Below the pieces are notes generated by a model. It was given only the letters and a program-made list of their open reading frames with translations, ran no database searches and had not been told where the DNA came from. A program made the position numbers and the translations under genes. A stretch of DNA of 64,000 nucleotides from Spirodela intermedia (taxonomy: Eukaryota > Streptophyta > Magnoliopsida > Alismatales > Araceae). Below are positions 24,201-35,557 of this stretch, one piece after another (the stretch's first letter is position 1; every line of letters starts with the position of its first letter). The DNA lies in assembly GCA_902729315.2 (NCBI GenBank), contig LR746281.1, positions 3,780,501 through 3,844,500 on the forward strand, written 5' to 3'.

Positions 24201-24661
24201 ATTTTTATGTTTTAATTTACCAAAAGATACTTCGTTCAATTACAATTCTTCAGGCTTTTATAGATCTTAATTTGATCAATTAAATCGTTTGTAATTGCTT
24301 CTGTAAGAATCGCTGAGCAGAACTTTGTTTTCACCTGATTCACGTTCGCCAAGCACTAACATCATCTTGATGTCTGCACCCTTACTTCCTTTTTTTGTGA
24401 ATTTTAAATATATTTGTTTTCATTTCCTAGTATAAAATTCATAGAAAATCATATTCATTGAGAAAAATTCTGAATAATTACCAAATATTATATTACATCT
24501 CTATGATCGACTTGGAAAATTACCACTATTTTTGGAAGTTTTATTGAATTATACTAGATATATTTATTCAAAAATACTTCTAAATATCTGAAAATTCGTA
24601 TTTTCTAGTTTTATAAATTTTAGATTTGTGTGATTTAATATACAACGACTAAGTCATGTTT
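21273..24661 (+). mobile_element. Solo LTR (+), interrupted by a younger solo LTR
   Basis: Two parts, 21273-22083 and 23848-24661, about 1625 bp joined. The right end is decayed (AAGTCATGTTT for the usual GAGTCACGTCA). The flanks GTAGG (21268-21272) and GAGGG (24662-24666) match at three of five positions, so the target-site duplication is uncertain. The R1 LTR nonetheless resumes in register after 24661. Confidence 0.8.
22084..23842 (+). mobile_element. Solo LTR (+), 144-bp-duplication subfamily
   Basis: A complete 1759-bp forward LTR with a perfect target-site duplication CTCCT (22079-22083 and 23843-23847). It contains the 144-bp tandem duplication (23061-23204, 23205-23348). Its U3 shares variants with the 5' LTR of A2 (AGGATCCG-type block, TTAAAGCATG) that A2's own 3' LTR lacks. 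The antisense USE (22537-22547) and TATA (22505-22512) are intact. Confidence 0.93.
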
Positions 24662-24822
24662 GAGGGTCTCCCTTGTTTTTTCTTCTTTTTATTTTTTATT
24701 TCTTTTTCTTCATTTACTGCAAAAGTAAAACTATAAAAATCATATAAATTCGTGTAAAATCACATAATTACTTAAAAATTCACATTAATCAACTGAAAAC
24801 CACTTTTCACACTTTAACACAA
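24662..24822 (-). repeat. R1 5' LTR, outer fragment, truncated
   Basis: AT-rich U3 end of the reverse LTR, ending abruptly at CACTTTAACACAA. About 80 bp of the terminal sequence (ending GACTTATCA) is missing. R1 is therefore truncated here by a deletion or rearrangement, and unrelated sequence begins. Confidence 0.75.
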
Positions 24823-25007
24823 TCTCGTGACTGACGCTCTACTCACTGATCGAGCTCCTCTCGTCAAGAAGGGTCAGCTGTATAACCTGGAAGGTCTCTT
24901 CTATCATTTCCCTAGTCGCATTTGTGGGGTCAATAGTCCTTGTAGTGGGGTCGAGGTGGTTGTGGTGGCGGACGTGGGAGATCGTCCCTACGAGCAAGGT
25001 AGACCAG
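24823..25007 (+). other. Non-LTR sequence with an open frame, left of A1
   Basis: Unique-looking sequence between R1 and A1. The frame from 24827 is open up to the A1 target site (ACCAG, 25003-25007). Removing A1 and one duplicate, the same frame continues at 35375 without a stop to a TAG near 35501, about 100 codons in all. The predicted product is Arg/Asp/His-rich at its end. I do not recognise it. It could be an exon, part of another element, or chance. Confidence 0.4.
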
Positions 25008-26626
25008 TGACGTGACTCAGTCGTTGTATGTTAAATCACGCAAATATAAAATTTATAAAACTAGAAAATACGAATTTTCAGATATTTAGAAGTATTTCTA
25101 AATAAATATATCAATTATAATTCAATAAAAATTCCAAAAATAGCGGTAATTTTCCAGGTCGATCACAGGGATGTAATATGATATCTGGTAATTATTCAGA
25201 ATTTTTCTCAATGAGTACGATTTTCTTACAAATTTTATACTAGGAAATAAAAAGGAAATATATTTAAAATTCACGAAAAAAAAGGAAATAAGGGTGCGGA
25301 CGTCAGGATGATGTCAGCGCCCGGCGAACGCGAATCAGGCGGAAACACAGTTCTGCCCGGCGATTCTTACGTAGGCGATTACAGACGACTCAATTAATCA
25401 AATTAAGATCTGTAAAAGCCGGAAGAATCGTAGTTGAACAAAGTATAGTTTGGTAAATAAAAATCAACAAAGTATCACTAAATGAAGCGTAAATTAAATT
25501 GAAAGCAGGAAAACAGAGTTCCGGCGTTGCGACGGCGATGCGTCGGCGATGCACCGGAATCCTAAGCGTTCGGGAGGATCGTCGTGCAGTGTCCACGGCC
25601 TCGAAGGCTCTCCTTGGACAAAGACGACGTGGGCAATCTCTAGATCTTCTCGCGAAGTCTAGAGACCAATGAAGTGGGTCGTCGAATCGTCTCCGGCGGC
25701 TGTCACCCGGCGGAGCGGAAAAACGGCGACTTTGTGGCTCTCCGGCGGCTGTCACCCGACGGAGAGGGGCTGGATGGAGGTGAGGCGCGTGTTAGGGAGC
25801 TTCATCCTCAGGTCCGCGCAGCAAGAGGAGGCTCTTCATCGCATCTGGTACGCTCTCAGGAGGTGGCGACTGGTCTCCCGGCGGATCGTCCTCTTCCCGA
25901 CGACGGCTTGTTCGTCGATCAATCGGAGATGATTTACTCGATAGATTGCGATCCTTTTATCGCGAATCGTTCAGAAATTTTAGTAGCAATGCTCCGCGAA
26001 TCGCGTTGACGAGATTTTCGCCGATGATCCAGCGATTCCGGTTGCTTAATCCTTCACCGGCGATCTGCAGGAAAGTCGCGATAATCAGTTAAAAATATAT
26101 GAATTTTGACACTGGGAGGATTCGAACCCGCGGCGGTCGCCCGCCCGTTACAAGGTGGATTTAGTCCCACATCGGTTGTGGGCGGATTATTCGGGCGAAT
26201 ATAGAGTAAAGTTAGCTTTCTAGGCAAAGTCCTCTCGCGTGTACGACCACTCCTTGCCCCACAGCCGGCTGACTACCGGTGACGTGGAAGGGGAGTGGCG
26301 CACACGTGCCCCTATCGATCCAAGCAAGCCGCTCGAGCCCCTGCTCGCGGCTACTCTCCGACTGCGCTTCCGACCCACTTGCGGGCCCGGCTGGCCGGCG
26401 GATTCCCCCATTTTGCAATATTTTTATTTTTATTTCTTGTTCTTCATTTATCTCAAAACTAAGACTGTAAAAATCGTATAAAATCACATAATTACCCAAA
26501 GATTCACGTTAATCAACTGAAAACCACTTTTCATGCTTTAACACAAATATAAGTCTATTTATCATGAGTTAAGGCTAAAACTATATTATTTACTGATTAT
26601 TAACTCATGATAATGAAGACTTATCA
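25008..26626 (-). repeat. A1 3' LTR
   Basis: 1619 bp with a single copy of the 144-bp unit. U3 shares private variants with the 5' LTR: GACACTGGG where others have GACTCTGGG, and ATATAGAG where others have ATATATAG. The R-U5 half differs strongly from the 5' LTR (see findings). The antisense USE is intact (26164-26174), but the TATA is changed to AATATAGAG. Confidence 0.95.
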
Positions 26627-26642
26627 CACCCCCCAACTTAAA
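26627..26642 (-). promoter_or_regulatory. A1 polypurine tract (plus-strand primer)
   Basis: On the minus strand, TTTAAGTTGGGGGGTG lies directly against the 3' LTR terminus TGATAAG. This is the expected primer for plus-strand DNA synthesis. Confidence 0.88.
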
Positions 26643-28224
26643 TCATTGCTAGTCCCTTAGCAATGGAATTACGAAAATAAAAATTTACAAATCTCAAACA
26701 TCATATTTCAATACAGAAAAGAAATACAATTAGAAATGATGCACCTTTAAATACTTTGGATTCTTATATCAAGTATTTAAGAATGATGTCAAGCACTTAA
26801 ATGTTTAAACACTCCTTGGAATAACAATCTAGACTTCACTTCTTCTATTCACATCTTTATCACTTCTTCACTCATAGATGTATTTACAAGATGTTCCAAT
26901 TATCAATACTCATCCAAGAATAATATTGATCTTACATTTCCCTTTTTCTATGACTTGATTTTTGAAGTTTGCACTATATTTCTTCCTTCTTTTTTTTTTT
27001 TTTATATATATATAGTGGATAAGTAGCTTTTCCTGTAGACAAATTTCGACAATAAGAATGATGTCTCACACCCTCCATGTGTACTCTTCATTTTCAGGGC
27101 TTTCACTTTATCCACTTATTTTTCAGCAAGTGTTTTTCTATGCACGATTTTTGACAATGAGAATGATGTCTCACACCCTCCATGTGTACTCTTCGTTTCT
27201 AGATTTTTCACATTGCTCTCTTTTTTTTTTTTTTTGAAATAAGTGATTTCTCCTCACAAGTCCTATAGATCAAGGTGCAAAAATCTCCATTAAACTCAAA
27301 TGATCAATCAAATTTTCACATCAAGTAAATATTATCCATCAAGATCATGAAGTGAAAATCTGTAAAATCAAATCCATGTTATCTATCATGTATCCAAGGA
27401 GTATTCCAACATTTCATGCTACTAGATCATTCTTTTGACTCAATAATAATCTTCCTAGTATCTTTTAGTATCAATCAATCTAATTGATTTAATTTTTCAT
27501 GCATGCAATATGATGTAAGGAATTTGTAAATTAGATAGTTCTGACAATTCCGTTTTCTGTTTTCAGTTCTATTTTTAGCAGCAATAAATTTGTCAAAAAT
27601 AAATCAAAACTATCTTCTTTATAGCTGTAATTTTGAATTTCAGTAATATATATCTAGGGGATTGAAATGTGAGAAAAGGGTCTTCTAGAATTTCAAATTT
27701 CGGGCTGTTTTTTGTCTGCTGTTTTTGACAGTCTGTTGTTTCTGACAGAAAACCAGAAAATAGATGTTGCAATTTTTCCGAATTTTATTTTATTTTTATT
27801 TTTTTAGTTGCTGTTCTAAGTTGAATAAAATGCAAACACATATTCTTAATCGTCCTACAGCATAAATTAATAATGAATACTTCACCCCCCGACTTAAAAA
27901 TGACATTGTCCTCAATGACACAAAAAATCGAAACAGAATATGCAGAAAATATAATTTTCAAGTGAAGCATGCATATCTGCAAAGTTAAGCATTAAAAATA
28001 TTTTCATAAATGATGAAGCTCAGAAAGACATCACCTCAACCTCGTTTTTAATTTTCCACTTCATCTTACACTCCTCCTCCTGCACTTTTTCGAAAGAAAA
28101 ACAAACACAGAAACAAGTACTGCGAAATTCTAAGAAAAACAGAGATCAAACAGAATGAAATAAAAACCATGGGTTGCCTCCCATGCAGCGCTGAATTTAA
28201 TGTCTCCAGCTGGACTCCTTGATC
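26643..28224 (-). other. A1 3' untranslated region
   Basis: About 1.6 kb between the gag-pol stop and the polypurine tract, with no long frame and no env-like protein. It holds two direct repeats (27056-27089, 27161-27194), a T/TA microsatellite near 26987-27015, a T-run near 27221-27235, and a second polypurine-like G-tract near 27885 (CCCCCCGACTT on the + strand). The A2 copy (45000-46606) matches it almost base for base. Confidence 0.85.
27056..27194 (-). repeat. Pair of 34-bp direct repeats in A1 3' untranslated region
   Basis: GAATGATGTCTCACACCC... occurs at 27056-27089 and again at 27161-27194, with similar flanks (ATTTCGACAAT / ATTTTTGACAAT). The 105-bp period and sequence are conserved in A2 (about 46027-46180) and A3 (about 60756-60896). 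Confidence 0.9.
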
Positions 28225-31200
28225 TTACTCTTGAATTTCTTTTAATAATAAAATTTCTTTTTCTGCAAGGCGTTCATGTTCTATGTAATGTTTAAGCCGC
28301 TGTCCATTTACCTTAAAGTTATGATCACTTTTAGGATCTTTAATCATTACAGCCCCATGATCAAATGTCTCTTCCACCACATAAGGCCCTTTCCATTTTG
28401 ATTTTAATTTTCCTGGGAATAATTTCAGCCTAGAATCATATAACCACACTTTTTGTCCAACATCAAATTTTTTTCTGCTAATGTATTTATCATGAAAAGT
28501 TTTAGTTTTTTCTTTATATATTCTATGATTTTCATAAGCTTCATTCCTCAACTCCTCTAGTTCATGTAACTGAAAAATTCTATGCCCACCAGCTGATTTT
28601 TCATCCATACATAAATTTTTTATAGCCCATAATGCTTTATGCTCTATTTCCACAGGAAGATGACATGGCTTTCCAAAAATGAGACGAAATGGGGACATAC
28701 CTATGGGATTTTTATAAGCTGTTCTATAAGCCCATAATGCATCTTGTAATTTCGTGGGCCAATCTTTCCTATCTGGTCTAACTATTTTTCTCAAAATTCT
28801 CTGAATTTCCCTATTTGCTACTTCAGCTTGCCCATTTGTTTGGGGATGATATGGAGTGGCTACTCTATGGTGTACTCCATTCTTTTTCAACAGTTCTCTG
28901 AAATTTTTATTTGTAAAATGTGTTCCTCCATCACTAATAATCACTCTAGGACATCCAAATCTCGAAAAAATATTTTCCTGCACAAATTTCATTACGATTT
29001 TATGATCATTAGTTCTAGTAGGAATAGCTTCCACCCACTTCGACACATAATCAACAGCAAGCAAAATATATTCATATTTTTCAGCTGATGGGAAGGGACC
29101 CATGAAATCTATTCCCCATACATCAAAAATTTCGACTACTAACATATTACTCATGGGCATTTCATCTTTTTTACTCATGTTACTTATAGATTGGCATGAA
29201 ATACATATTCTACTAAATTCTATAGAATCTCTAATGATTGTAGGCCAATAAAAACCACACTGGAAAATTTTTGCAGCTGTTTTTCGTCCAGAGAAATGTC
29301 CTCCACAGTTAGATGAATGACACATGTTAATAATGCTATGATATTCTTCTTCAGGAACACATCTCCTTAAAATTTGATCATTGCCCAAGTAATATAAATC
29401 AGGATCATGCCAAAAATAATTTCTAATCTTAGAAAAGAAATGATTTTTTCTGTTCTTATCCCACTGTTCTGGAGTTTTTCCAGAAACCAGAAAATTAACA
29501 ATATGTGCATACCATGGTGATGGTTGATGTTGAGCTGCCATCAATTGTTCATCTGGAAATGCGTCTTGTAAAGGTGCTGCATTTATTCCTGTATCACTTA
29601 ATCTAGAAAGATGGTCAGCAACAACATTCTCGAAACCCTTTTTATCTTTTATTTCTAAGTCAAATTCTTGCAACAATAAAATCCATCTTAATAAACGTGG
29701 CTTTGCATCTTTCTTATTTAACAGATATTTTAATGCTGCATGATCAGTATAAATAATAATTTTAGCTCCCAAAATATATGATCTAAACCTTTCTAACGAA
29801 AATACTACAGCTAACAATTCTTTTTCAGTCGTGGTATAATTTAATTGAGCATCAGATATAGTTTTACTAGCATATGAAATTACTATGGGTTTTGACTCTT
29901 TTGTTTGTCCTAGAACGGCCCCCACTGCATAATTCGATGCGTCACACATTATTTCAAAGGGAAGGGACCAATCAGGAGCTTGTAAAATGGGTGCCTCAGT
30001 AAGTAATCTTTTTATTTTGGAAAAAGACTCAAAACATTTCTCATCAAAATTAAAAGGCACATCTTTAGATAATAGCATGGTGAGAGGTTTAGAAATTTTC
30101 GAAAAATCTTGAATAAATTTTCTGTAATAACCTGCATGACCCAAGAAAGATCTAATCTGTTTTACTGAATTCGGAGGTTTCATTTTAGATATAATATCGA
30201 TTTTTGCTCTATCCACCTCTAAACCCTTTTCACTCACAATATGACCCAACACAACTCCCTCTTTAACCATAAAATGTGATTTCTCCCAACTCAAAACTAA
30301 TTTTTTCTCTATGCATTTCTCAAGTACATGCTGTAAATGATTTAAGCATTCATCAAATGATTCACCAAAAATAGAAAAATCGTCCATAAAAATTTCCATG
30401 CATTTTCCAATCATATCAGAAAAAATAGACAGCATACATCTTTGAAATGTGGTTGGAGCATTACACAGACCAAAAGGCATGCGTTTAAAAGCAAAAGTAC
30501 CAAATGGACAAGTGAAAGTTGTTTTTTCTTGATCTAAAGGGTTTATATAAATTTGATTATAATCAGAGTATCCATCCAGAAAACAAAAAAAGTTTTTTCC
30601 AGCTAATTTTTCTAAAATTTGATCAGTAAATGGTAGGGGAAAATGATCTTTTCTAGTAACTGAATTTAATTTTCTATAATCAATGCAAACTCTCCAACCG
30701 GTAGTTAGTCTTGTTTGTATTTCCTCCCCATTTTCGTTTTTTATAACCGTGATCCCTGATTTTTTTGGCACTACTTGTGTAGGACTAACCCATTTGCTAT
30801 CTGAAATAGGGTAAATAATATCAGCAGCCAGCCACTTTAAAATTTCTTTTTTTACAATTTCCATCATGTTAGGATTTAATCTTCGTTGTGGTTCCCTGCT
30901 AGTTCTAGCCCCCTCCTCTAAATATATACTATGCATGCATACTCTCATATCAATGCCCCTTAGATCGTCCATTTTCCAGCCCATAGCCTTCTTATTTTTT
31001 CGAAGTACATCTAATAATTCTTCTTCCTGTTCATTACTCAAATCAGCTGCAATAATAACAGGAAATGAATTATTTTCCTCCAAAAACATATATTTTAAAC
31101 TAGAGGGGAGAGGTTTCAACTCTAAATTCAGATGATCTTCCTCTTTCTTTTCTTCTAAATTTATATTCTCTATTTCCTCTAATTCTTCCAGCACACAGTC

Positions 31201-33534
31201 ATCAATAACATCTGGATCATCAAAATCATCTAGAAGATCTATGGTATGACAATCATATACTTGGGATTTCTTAAGATCATTTGATACCTCAAAAATTTTA
31301 ATTTCTACTGATTGATCTCCACATGAAATTTTCGCAATACCTGTGGGCAAATCAATATTCATCTTTGCTGTATGCAAAAATGGTCTCCCTAGGATGATTG
31401 GTGTATCATAAAACTGTCCATTAAAATCCATTTCCAGCACTACAAAATCAGCTGGAAATTTACACCCTTTAACTGTCACTATCACATTTTCTAAGATACC
31501 TTTAGGATGTTTTATGGATCTATCAGCAAATTGTAAGGTAACAGTAGAAGGTTTAAGATCAGAAATATTAAATTTATCACAAATACTTGCAGGTAATAAA
31601 TTAATACTAGCACCGGTGTCAAGTAATGCATTCTGAAAAATGAATCCACCAATATCACACGAAATTAAAAGAGCACCTGTATCTCTCAATTTAAATGGTA
31701 ATTGATTTAATAATAACGCACTAGCATGCATAGATAATTTTTCTACTCTAGGTGCCCTTTTTGGTGTACACATTTCTTTCAAAACTCTAGCATATTCAGG
31801 AATATGTTCAATGGCAGTGAGTAAAGGAAGACTAATTTGCACATCTTGTAAAATTTTCTTTATTTCTTCATTGTGTTCCTTTTTCTTTCTTTGTCTAGGC
31901 TCTAGAGCTTTAGGAAATGGAATGGTTGTCCTCTCTTTCGAAATTTCTTTGGTAGAATCTATAAAATCCTCTTCTACTCCTATTTGATTTTGTTTTGGGG
32001 TGTCCACATTTTCTTTTTCTTCTAATGTTTGGGGATAAGGATCAGGTAAGATCTTACCACTCCTTAATGCATTCACTGTCCTAACATTTTCATTTCGTGG
32101 GTTTTTTCCTAGATTCATGCTACTAGACTCCCCATGCTGAAATCCTATTGTTGGGCGGTTCCCTGGATTTTCTATGGACTGACTAGGTAGCTGTCCCTCT
32201 TCTCTCTTATTCCCAAGGGCCTCTATAATTTGTTTCTGGTGCTGCATCATTTGATTCATAGTTTGTTGCATCATTTGATTCATAGTTTGTTGCATCATTT
32301 GGCTCATTTGCTGCATCATTTCCATAGCATCAGGTTGGGTTTGAGAGGGCTGATTTTTCTGAAATCTATTTTCTTGTTTTGGACGAAATTCAGAGTTTGA
32401 ATTGGGTCTAAGTGCTTCTGGATTTTGAATATTATTTGGGTCTCTCCATGAAAAATTATTCCTCCAATTAGGATTATAAGAATTTGAAAAATTTTCCCTA
32501 TTTCTATTAAAACTGTGAGCTACTTGCACTTGTTCTCGCATAGGGTGAAATGATTGATCTAAATTATAACATTGAAGTTCAGAATAATCATTTTCACCAT
32601 ACATAGGACATGTACTATTCGAATTAAGTTGAGGGTTAAAAGGCTTTCTAATATTATCAATAAGTAAATCAATTTTTTCTAATCTTTGATTAATCTGATT
32701 AACCTCATTTCTAAGTTTAGAATCATCATCATGATGCAATTCATAAATTTCTCTCTTCATTTCCTTGTCATATAATTCAAAAGAGGCTTGATCTCTAGAA
32801 TTTTCACTTAAATTCTCATAAAGATTGTAAATCTCATCAGGAGTTTTCTCCATAAAAGCTCCTCCACATATAGAATCAACCATATTTCTATGTTGTTCTA
32901 ATAATCCATCATAAAAAATTCTATTGAGCTGCCACTTGGGTATAGCATGATGAGGACACTTTCTAAGTAAATCTTTGAATTTTTCCCATGTCTCATGCAA
33001 AGTTTCTCCTGGTCTTTGAGAAAAACTCCATATATGTTTTCTCATATTTTGAGTTTTTCCTAAGGGATAAAATTTTCGAAGAAAGGCCTGTTCTATATCT
33101 TTCCAGCTAGTTAATTCTCTATCTAATGTGGATAGCCAATGACTAGCTTTGTCCCTAAGTGTATGAGGGAATAATTTCATCTTAATAATTTCTGGTGTAA
33201 CTTGAGGGAGATTAACTAAATCACAGACCATATGAAATTTTTCTAAGTGCTGATGAGGTTCCTCTAAAGGCAATCCATGAAAATTAGGGAGCATTTGAAA
33301 AATTCCTGGATTTATTTCGAATTTAACAGTGGGTGCTAATGGGACTCTAATATTGGATGCTCTTTGAAATGAATCAGGGATATAATGATTTTTCATGGCC
33401 ATAGGATTGTTCTCAGTTTGACCTGTACTTCCTTCAGGATCCATCAAAATTAATTTTTCTTTTGGATTTTTATTTTTGAATGAAATAATGAAAGGATTTT
33501 CTAGCCTTGGATGCAAGGATCTTCTACCATGCAT
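28225..33534 (-). CDS. gag-pol: Gag-Pol polyprotein of A1 (uninterrupted)
   Basis: 1769 residues from the ATG at 33534; an upstream in-frame TTG adds three. It encodes the capsid and the enzymes that copy and integrate the element. Domain order: Gag about 1-400; M/Q-rich repeat about 404-440; aspartic protease with DTGA at 639-642; reverse transcriptase with D987 and FMDD (D1051, D1052); RNase H with D1198, E1239, D1264; integrase with an HHCC finger (H1406, H1413, C1444, C1447) and the DD35E triad D1476, D1535, E1571. This order, with integrase last, is Ty3/gypsy; Gag and primer site indicate Athila. Oddities: residue 991 in RT motif A is Asp where A2 and the family have Gly; residue 1028 is Thr where A2 has Ala; the Gag zinc knuckle is degenerate; no env. 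The frame is open, but RT activity is doubtful. Confidence 0.95.
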   Translation of the reverse strand: MHGRRSLHPRLENPFIISFKNKNPKEKLILMDPEGSTGQTENNPMAMKNHYIPDSFQRASNIRVPLAPTVKFEINPGIFQMLPNFHGLPLEEPHQHLEKFHMVCDLVNLPQVTPEIIKMKLFPHTLRDKASHWLSTLDRELTSWKDIEQAFLRKFYPLGKTQNMRKHIWSFSQRPGETLHETWEKFKDLLRKCPHHAIPKWQLNRIFYDGLLEQHRNMVDSICGGAFMEKTPDEIYNLYENLSENSRDQASFELYDKEMKREIYELHHDDDSKLRNEVNQINQRLEKIDLLIDNIRKPFNPQLNSNSTCPMYGENDYSELQCYNLDQSFHPMREQVQVAHSFNRNRENFSNSYNPNWRNNFSWRDPNNIQNPEALRPNSNSEFRPKQENRFQKNQPSQTQPDAMEMMQQMSQMMQQTMNQMMQQTMNQMMQHQKQIIEALGNKREEGQLPSQSIENPGNRPTIGFQHGESSSMNLGKNPRNENVRTVNALRSGKILPDPYPQTLEEKENVDTPKQNQIGVEEDFIDSTKEISKERTTIPFPKALEPRQRKKKEHNEEIKKILQDVQISLPLLTAIEHIPEYARVLKEMCTPKRAPRVEKLSMHASALLLNQLPFKLRDTGALLISCDIGGFIFQNALLDTGASINLLPASICDKFNISDLKPSTVTLQFADRSIKHPKGILENVIVTVKGCKFPADFVVLEMDFNGQFYDTPIILGRPFLHTAKMNIDLPTGIAKISCGDQSVEIKIFEVSNDLKKSQVYDCHTIDLLDDFDDPDVIDDCVLEELEEIENINLEEKKEEDHLNLELKPLPSSLKYMFLEENNSFPVIIAADLSNEQEEELLDVLRKNKKAMGWKMDDLRGIDMRVCMHSIYLEEGARTSREPQRRLNPNMMEIVKKEILKWLAADIIYPISDSKWVSPTQVVPKKSGITVIKNENGEEIQTRLTTGWRVCIDYRKLNSVTRKDHFPLPFTDQILEKLAGKNFFCFLDGYSDYNQIYINPLDQEKTTFTCPFGTFAFKRMPFGLCNAPTTFQRCMLSIFSDMIGKCMEIFMDDFSIFGESFDECLNHLQHVLEKCIEKKLVLSWEKSHFMVKEGVVLGHIVSEKGLEVDRAKIDIISKMKPPNSVKQIRSFLGHAGYYRKFIQDFSKISKPLTMLLSKDVPFNFDEKCFESFSKIKRLLTEAPILQAPDWSLPFEIMCDASNYAVGAVLGQTKESKPIVISYASKTISDAQLNYTTTEKELLAVVFSLERFRSYILGAKIIIYTDHAALKYLLNKKDAKPRLLRWILLLQEFDLEIKDKKGFENVVADHLSRLSDTGINAAPLQDAFPDEQLMAAQHQPSPWYAHIVNFLVSGKTPEQWDKNRKNHFFSKIRNYFWHDPDLYYLGNDQILRRCVPEEEYHSIINMCHSSNCGGHFSGRKTAAKIFQCGFYWPTIIRDSIEFSRICISCQSISNMSKKDEMPMSNMLVVEIFDVWGIDFMGPFPSAEKYEYILLAVDYVSKWVEAIPTRTNDHKIVMKFVQENIFSRFGCPRVIISDGGTHFTNKNFRELLKKNGVHHRVATPYHPQTNGQAEVANREIQRILRKIVRPDRKDWPTKLQDALWAYRTAYKNPIGMSPFRLIFGKPCHLPVEIEHKALWAIKNLCMDEKSAGGHRIFQLHELEELRNEAYENHRIYKEKTKTFHDKYISRKKFDVGQKVWLYDSRLKLFPGKLKSKWKGPYVVEETFDHGAVMIKDPKSDHNFKVNGQRLKHYIEHERLAEKEILLLKEIQE

Positions 33535-33749
33535 AAAAATCAATAAATTCGAGGGAAAAAGTTAGTAACTGTTACCCTCCTTCAGGATGCTCCAGTCCTT
33601 GCCGTGCTTCTTTTCGTTCCCTTTTTCTAATAAAAATCGGCAAAAAGAAAATAAAACAAGAGTAAAGTTTTTTTTTTTGTGTACTCTAAGAGAAAAACAG
33701 AAAAATACTAAATATTATTCAATACATCCCCGGCAACGGCGCCAAAATT
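33535..33749 (-). promoter_or_regulatory. A1 leader and primer-binding site (tRNA-Asp)
   Basis: The primer-binding site on the minus strand is TGGCGCCGTTGCCGGGGA (33727-33744), five bases from the 5' LTR. It is complementary to the 3' end of plant tRNA-Asp(GUC). The rest is an untranslated leader of about 190 bp with an A/T run near 33666-33680. It matches A2 closely. Confidence 0.9.
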
Positions 33750-35369
33750 TGACGTGACTCAGTCGTTGTATGTTAAATCACGCAAATATAAAATTTATAA
33801 AACTAGAAAATACGAATTTTCGGATATTTAGAAGTATTTCTAAATAAATATATCAATTATAATTCAATAAAACTTCCAAAAATGGCAGTAATTTTCCAGG
33901 TCGATCACAGGGATGTAATATAATATCTGGTAATTATTCAGAATTTTTCTCAATGAATACGATTTTCTATGAATTTTATACTAGGAAATAAAAAGGAAAT
34001 ATATTTAAAATTCACGAAAAAAAAGGGAAATAAGGACGCGGACGTCAAGATGACGTCAGCGCCCGACCAACACGAATCAGGCGGAAATAGAGTTCCACCC
34101 GGCGATTCTTGCGTAAGCGATTATAGATGATTTAATTAATCAAATTAAGATCTGTATAAGCCGGAAGAATCGTAATTGAACAAAGTATACTTTGGTAACT
34201 TAAAAACACAAAAATTATCACTAAATGAAGCGTAAAGTAAATTAAAAGCAGGAAAACAGAGTTTTGGCGTCGCGACGGCGATGCGTCGGCGATGCACCGG
34301 AATCCTGAGTGTTCGGGAGGATCGTCGTGTAGTGTCCACGGCCTCGAAGGCTCTCCTTGGACAAAGACGACGTGGGCAATCTCTAGATCTTCTCGCGAAG
34401 TCTAGAGATCAATGAAGTGGGTCGTCGAATCGTCTCCGGCGGCTGTCACCTGGCGGAGCGGAAAAACGGCGACTTTGCGGCTCTCCGGCGGCTGTCACCC
34501 GATGGAGAGGAGCTGGATGGAGGTGAGGCACGTGTTAGGGAGCTTCATCCTCAGGTCCGCGCAGCAAGAGGAGGCTCTTCATCGCATCTGGTACGCTCTC
34601 AGGAGGTGGCGACTGGTCTCCCGGCAGATCGTCCTCTTCTCGACGACGGCTTGTTCGTTGATCAATCGGAGATGATTTACTCGATGGATTGCGATCCTTT
34701 TATCGCGAATCGTTCAGAAATTTTAGTAGCAATGCTCCGCGAATCGCGTTGATGAGATTTTCGCCGATGATCTAGCGATTCCGGTTGCTTAATCCTTCAC
34801 CGGCGATCTGCAGGAAAGTCGCGATAATCAGTTAAAAATATATGAATTTTGACACTGGGAGGATTCGAACCCGCGGCGGTCGCCCGCCCGTTACAAGGTG
34901 GATTTAGTCCCACATCGGTTGTGGGCGGATTATTCGGGCGAATATAGAGTAAAGTTAGCTTTCTAGGCAAAGTCCTCTCGCGTGTACGACCACTCCTTGC
35001 CCCACAGCCGGCTGACCACCGGTGACGTGGAAGGGGAGTGGCGCACACGTGCCCCTATCGATCCAAGCAAGCTGCTCGAGCCCCTGCTCGCGGCTACTCC
35101 CCGACTGCGCTTCCGACCCGCATGCGGGCCCGGCTGGCCGGCGGGTTCCCCCATTTTGCAATATTTTTATTTTTATTTCTTGTTCTTCATTTATCTCAAA
35201 ACTAAGACTGTAAAAATCGTATAAAATCACATAATTACCCAAAAATTCACGTTAATCAACTGAAAACCACTTTTCATGCTTTAACACAAATATAAGTCTA
35301 TTTATCATGAGTTAAGGCTAAAACTATATTATTTACTGATTATTAACTCATGATAATGAAGACTTATCA
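33750..35369 (-). repeat. A1 5' LTR
   Basis: 1620 bp with family termini and no 144-bp duplication. The outer (U3) half matches the A1 3' LTR at nearly every base. The inner R-U5 half carries variants typical of older copies, for example AAAAACACAAAAATTATC as in the solo LTR at 8453-10084. This suggests a mosaic produced by conversion after insertion. Confidence 0.95.
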
Positions 35370-35374
35370 ACCAG

Positions 35375-35557
35375 CTCACGGCAATCATAAGTATCCTATG
35401 GCCAACAACCACCCAATTGATCGTGGCCATCGTTGTGAAATGATGCGTCGCGATGACAAAGATTCCCTCAACGATGATCATGATCGAGGTAATTCAGTCT
35501 ACTAGTGGTATGGAAGCTCAGTGAGCGTCCTCAAGGGACTGAGGTTAGGTGGTAACC
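35375..35557 (+). other. Non-LTR sequence right of A1
   Basis: Continuation of the pre-insertion locus found at 24823-25007. It holds the end of an open frame (to about 35503), coding for an Arg/His/Asp-rich segment, and then about 55 bp without features up to the next LTR. Not recognised. Confidence 0.4.

Larger units (their letters stand above)
25008..35369 (-). mobile_element. A1: complete Athila-like LTR retrotransposon
   Basis: A full-length element on the minus strand, 10,362 bp. It has a 3' LTR (25008-26626), polypurine tract, 3' untranslated region, one gag-pol frame (28225-33534), leader, primer-binding site (33727-33744) and 5' LTR (33750-35369). The 5-bp target-site duplication is ACCAG (25003-25007 and 35370-35374), a perfect match. 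No env-like frame is present. It inserted into non-LTR sequence. Its body is nearly identical to that of A2, which lies in the opposite orientation. Confidence 0.96.

Noticed and set aside
27056-27194. CRISPR-like repeats
   Set aside because: There are only two units, inside a retrotransposon untranslated region of a plant genome.
28828-29088. Frame on the strand opposite the A1 integrase (and its twin at 44136-44396)
   Set aside because: It is a shadow of the integrase coding sequence, with no independent support.
33535-33543. Upstream TTG start for the A1 polyprotein (1772 residues)
   Set aside because: The first ATG three codons later starts at the same place in A1, A2 and F2, so I used it.
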